Source: Pseudomonas sp. R5(2019) (GTDB lineage: Bacteria > Pseudomonadota > Gammaproteobacteria > Pseudomonadales > Pseudomonadaceae). From it: a DNA stretch of 32,752 nucleotides. Under the pieces are notes generated by a model, which worked only from the letters and a program-made list of their open reading frames with translations, searched no databases and had not been told where the DNA came from. Within the stretch, counting starts at the first letter, position 1. Each line of letters starts with the position of its first letter. Positions 31,703 to 32,752 of this stretch are shown here, one piece after another. The stretch covers positions 1 through 32,752 of the forward strand of contig NZ_JAAAMT010000056.1 of NCBI RefSeq assembly GCF_009905435.1. The letters are read 5' to 3'. The position numbers and the translations under genes are program-made.

Positions 31703-32752
31703 ATGAAAACGCTCCGCAAAACCGCACGTACCCTGTTAGCCCCCAGCCTGCTCGGGCTGGCCCTGCTTGACATGACACTGTTCGGCTCGGCCGCGCAGGC
31801 CGCCAACACGCTGGTGCCGCCCCAGGGCTATTACACCGGGGTGGAGAAATTCAAGACCGGTAAACACGACTTCAAGTGTGAAGCGGTGCCGACGCCGTAC
31901 ACCGACAAACTGGTGTTTCGCAGCAAGTACGAGGGCTCCGATGGGGCCCGCTCCACCCTCAACCGCGACTCGGAAAAAGCCTTTCGCAAGGCCACTGCCC
32001 ACATCACCACGCTGGAGCGCGGGGTGAGCAAGATGGTCATGCAGTACATGCGTGACGGCCGCCCCGAGCAGCTCGATTGCACGCTGGGCTGGCTGAGCAG
32101 CTGGGCGCGCGCCGATGCGCTGACCAGCACGGACTTCAACCACACCGGCAAGTCCATGCGCAAATGGGCCCTGGGCAGCTTGTCCTCGGCCTGGCTGCAC
32201 CTGAAGTTCTCCAACTCGCACCCGCTGGCCGCGCATCAGCAAGAGGCCGAATTGATCGAGAACTGGTTCGCCAGGCTCGGTGAACAGGTGGTCAGCGACT
32301 GGAGCAACCTGCCGCTGGAGAAGGTCAACAACCACTCGTACTGGGCCGCCTGGTCGGTGATGGCCACCGCCGTGGCAACGGACCGCCGCGACCTGTTCGA
32401 CTGGTCGATCAAGGAGTACCGCGTAGCTGCCAACCAGATCGACGCCCAGGGTTTCCTGCCCAACGAGCTCAAGCGCAAGCAACGCGCACTGGCCTACCAC
32501 AACTACGCCCTGCCGCCGCTGGCGATGATCGCAAGCTTCGCCCAGGTCAACGGCGTCGACCTGCGCCCGGAAAACAATAGCGCCCTCAAGCGCCTGGGTG
32601 ATCAGGTGCTGGCCGGGGTGAAGGACCCTTCAGCGTTCAAGAGCAAGAACGGCGAGAAACAGGACATGACCGACCTGAAGATCGACAGCAAATTCGCCTG
32701 GCTCGAGCCGTGGTGCAGCCTTTACAGCTGCAGTGCCGAGGTGGTCGAGAAA
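31703..32752 (+). CDS. algL: Alginate lyase AlgL (3' end beyond the window)
   Basis: Periplasmic polysaccharide lyase that clears misplaced alginate. The frame is open from ATG 31703 to the last base, 350 codons; about 20 residues are missing compared with the family. Signal peptide to about 34 (AQAA). Catalytic residues are kept: Lys75 in RSKYEG, His211 in NNHSYW, Arg258 in ELKRKQ and Tyr265 in LAYHNY, all at a +9 offset from the P. aeruginosa positions. GAGGTG lies upstream. No frameshift is seen. Confidence 0.95.
   Translation, partial: MKTLRKTARTLLAPSLLGLALLDMTLFGSAAQAANTLVPPQGYYTGVEKFKTGKHDFKCEAVPTPYTDKLVFRSKYEGSDGARSTLNRDSEKAFRKATAHITTLERGVSKMVMQYMRDGRPEQLDCTLGWLSSWARADALTSTDFNHTGKSMRKWALGSLSSAWLHLKFSNSHPLAAHQQEAELIENWFARLGEQVVSDWSNLPLEKVNNHSYWAAWSVMATAVATDRRDLFDWSIKEYRVAANQIDAQGFLPNELKRKQRALAYHNYALPPLAMIASFAQVNGVDLRPENNSALKRLGDQVLAGVKDPSAFKSKNGEKQDMTDLKIDSKFAWLEPWCSLYSCSAEVVEK

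Overview
The window is GC-rich chromosomal DNA of a Pseudomonas in the fluorescens/putida group. The evidence is the gene content (an alginate operon starting with algD, aapJQMP, rhlB, moaCDE, an HU gene beside ndpA), the Pseudomonas-type REP elements (cores like GTAGGAGCCGGGCTTGCC and GTGGGAGCGGATTTATCC) and the codon use. No RNA gene, insertion sequence, prophage or CRISPR array was seen.

Layout. 1-6700: rlmF (+), an HU gene (-), ndpA (+), a GST-like gene (-), a GIY-YIG gene (-), and a GntR regulator followed by a CynX-type MFS transporter (-), separated by REP palindromes. 6707-10858: a complete amino-acid ABC importer operon aapJ-aapQ-aapM-aapP (-), with a strong hairpin after aapJ. 11192-13390: a carboxylesterase and the DEAD-box helicase gene rhlB (+). 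13648-14812: moaC-moaD-moaE (-), molybdopterin synthesis. 14961-15302: a 342-bp imperfect palindrome. 15374-18242: a PIN/PhoH ATPase and a polysaccharide-deacetylase-like protein with degenerate catalytic motifs (-). 18377-19156: yaaA (+). 19246-20766: two tandem monalysin-like beta-pore-forming toxin genes (-) on lower-GC DNA. 20767-21677: a 911-bp divergent control region with A/T tracts and an AlgU-type promoter candidate. 21678-32752: the alginate operon algD-alg8-alg44-algK-algE-algG-algX-algL (+), with algL cut by the window end.

How the genes work together. AlgD makes GDP-mannuronate. Alg8 polymerises it under c-di-GMP control through the PilZ domain of Alg44. AlgK, AlgE, AlgG, AlgX and AlgL form the periplasmic and outer-membrane part that epimerises, acetylates, trims and exports the polymer. 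The aap operon imports amino acids, and the moa genes make molybdenum cofactor.

The most interesting part is the pair of monalysin-type toxin paralogs placed between yaaA and the algD promoter. They are divergent from the alginate operon. Both appear to lack the N-terminal propeptide known from monalysin, and they differ at the presumed membrane-inserting hairpin, so they may form a two-component toxin. Family assignments rest on motifs recalled from known proteins; no database search was possible.
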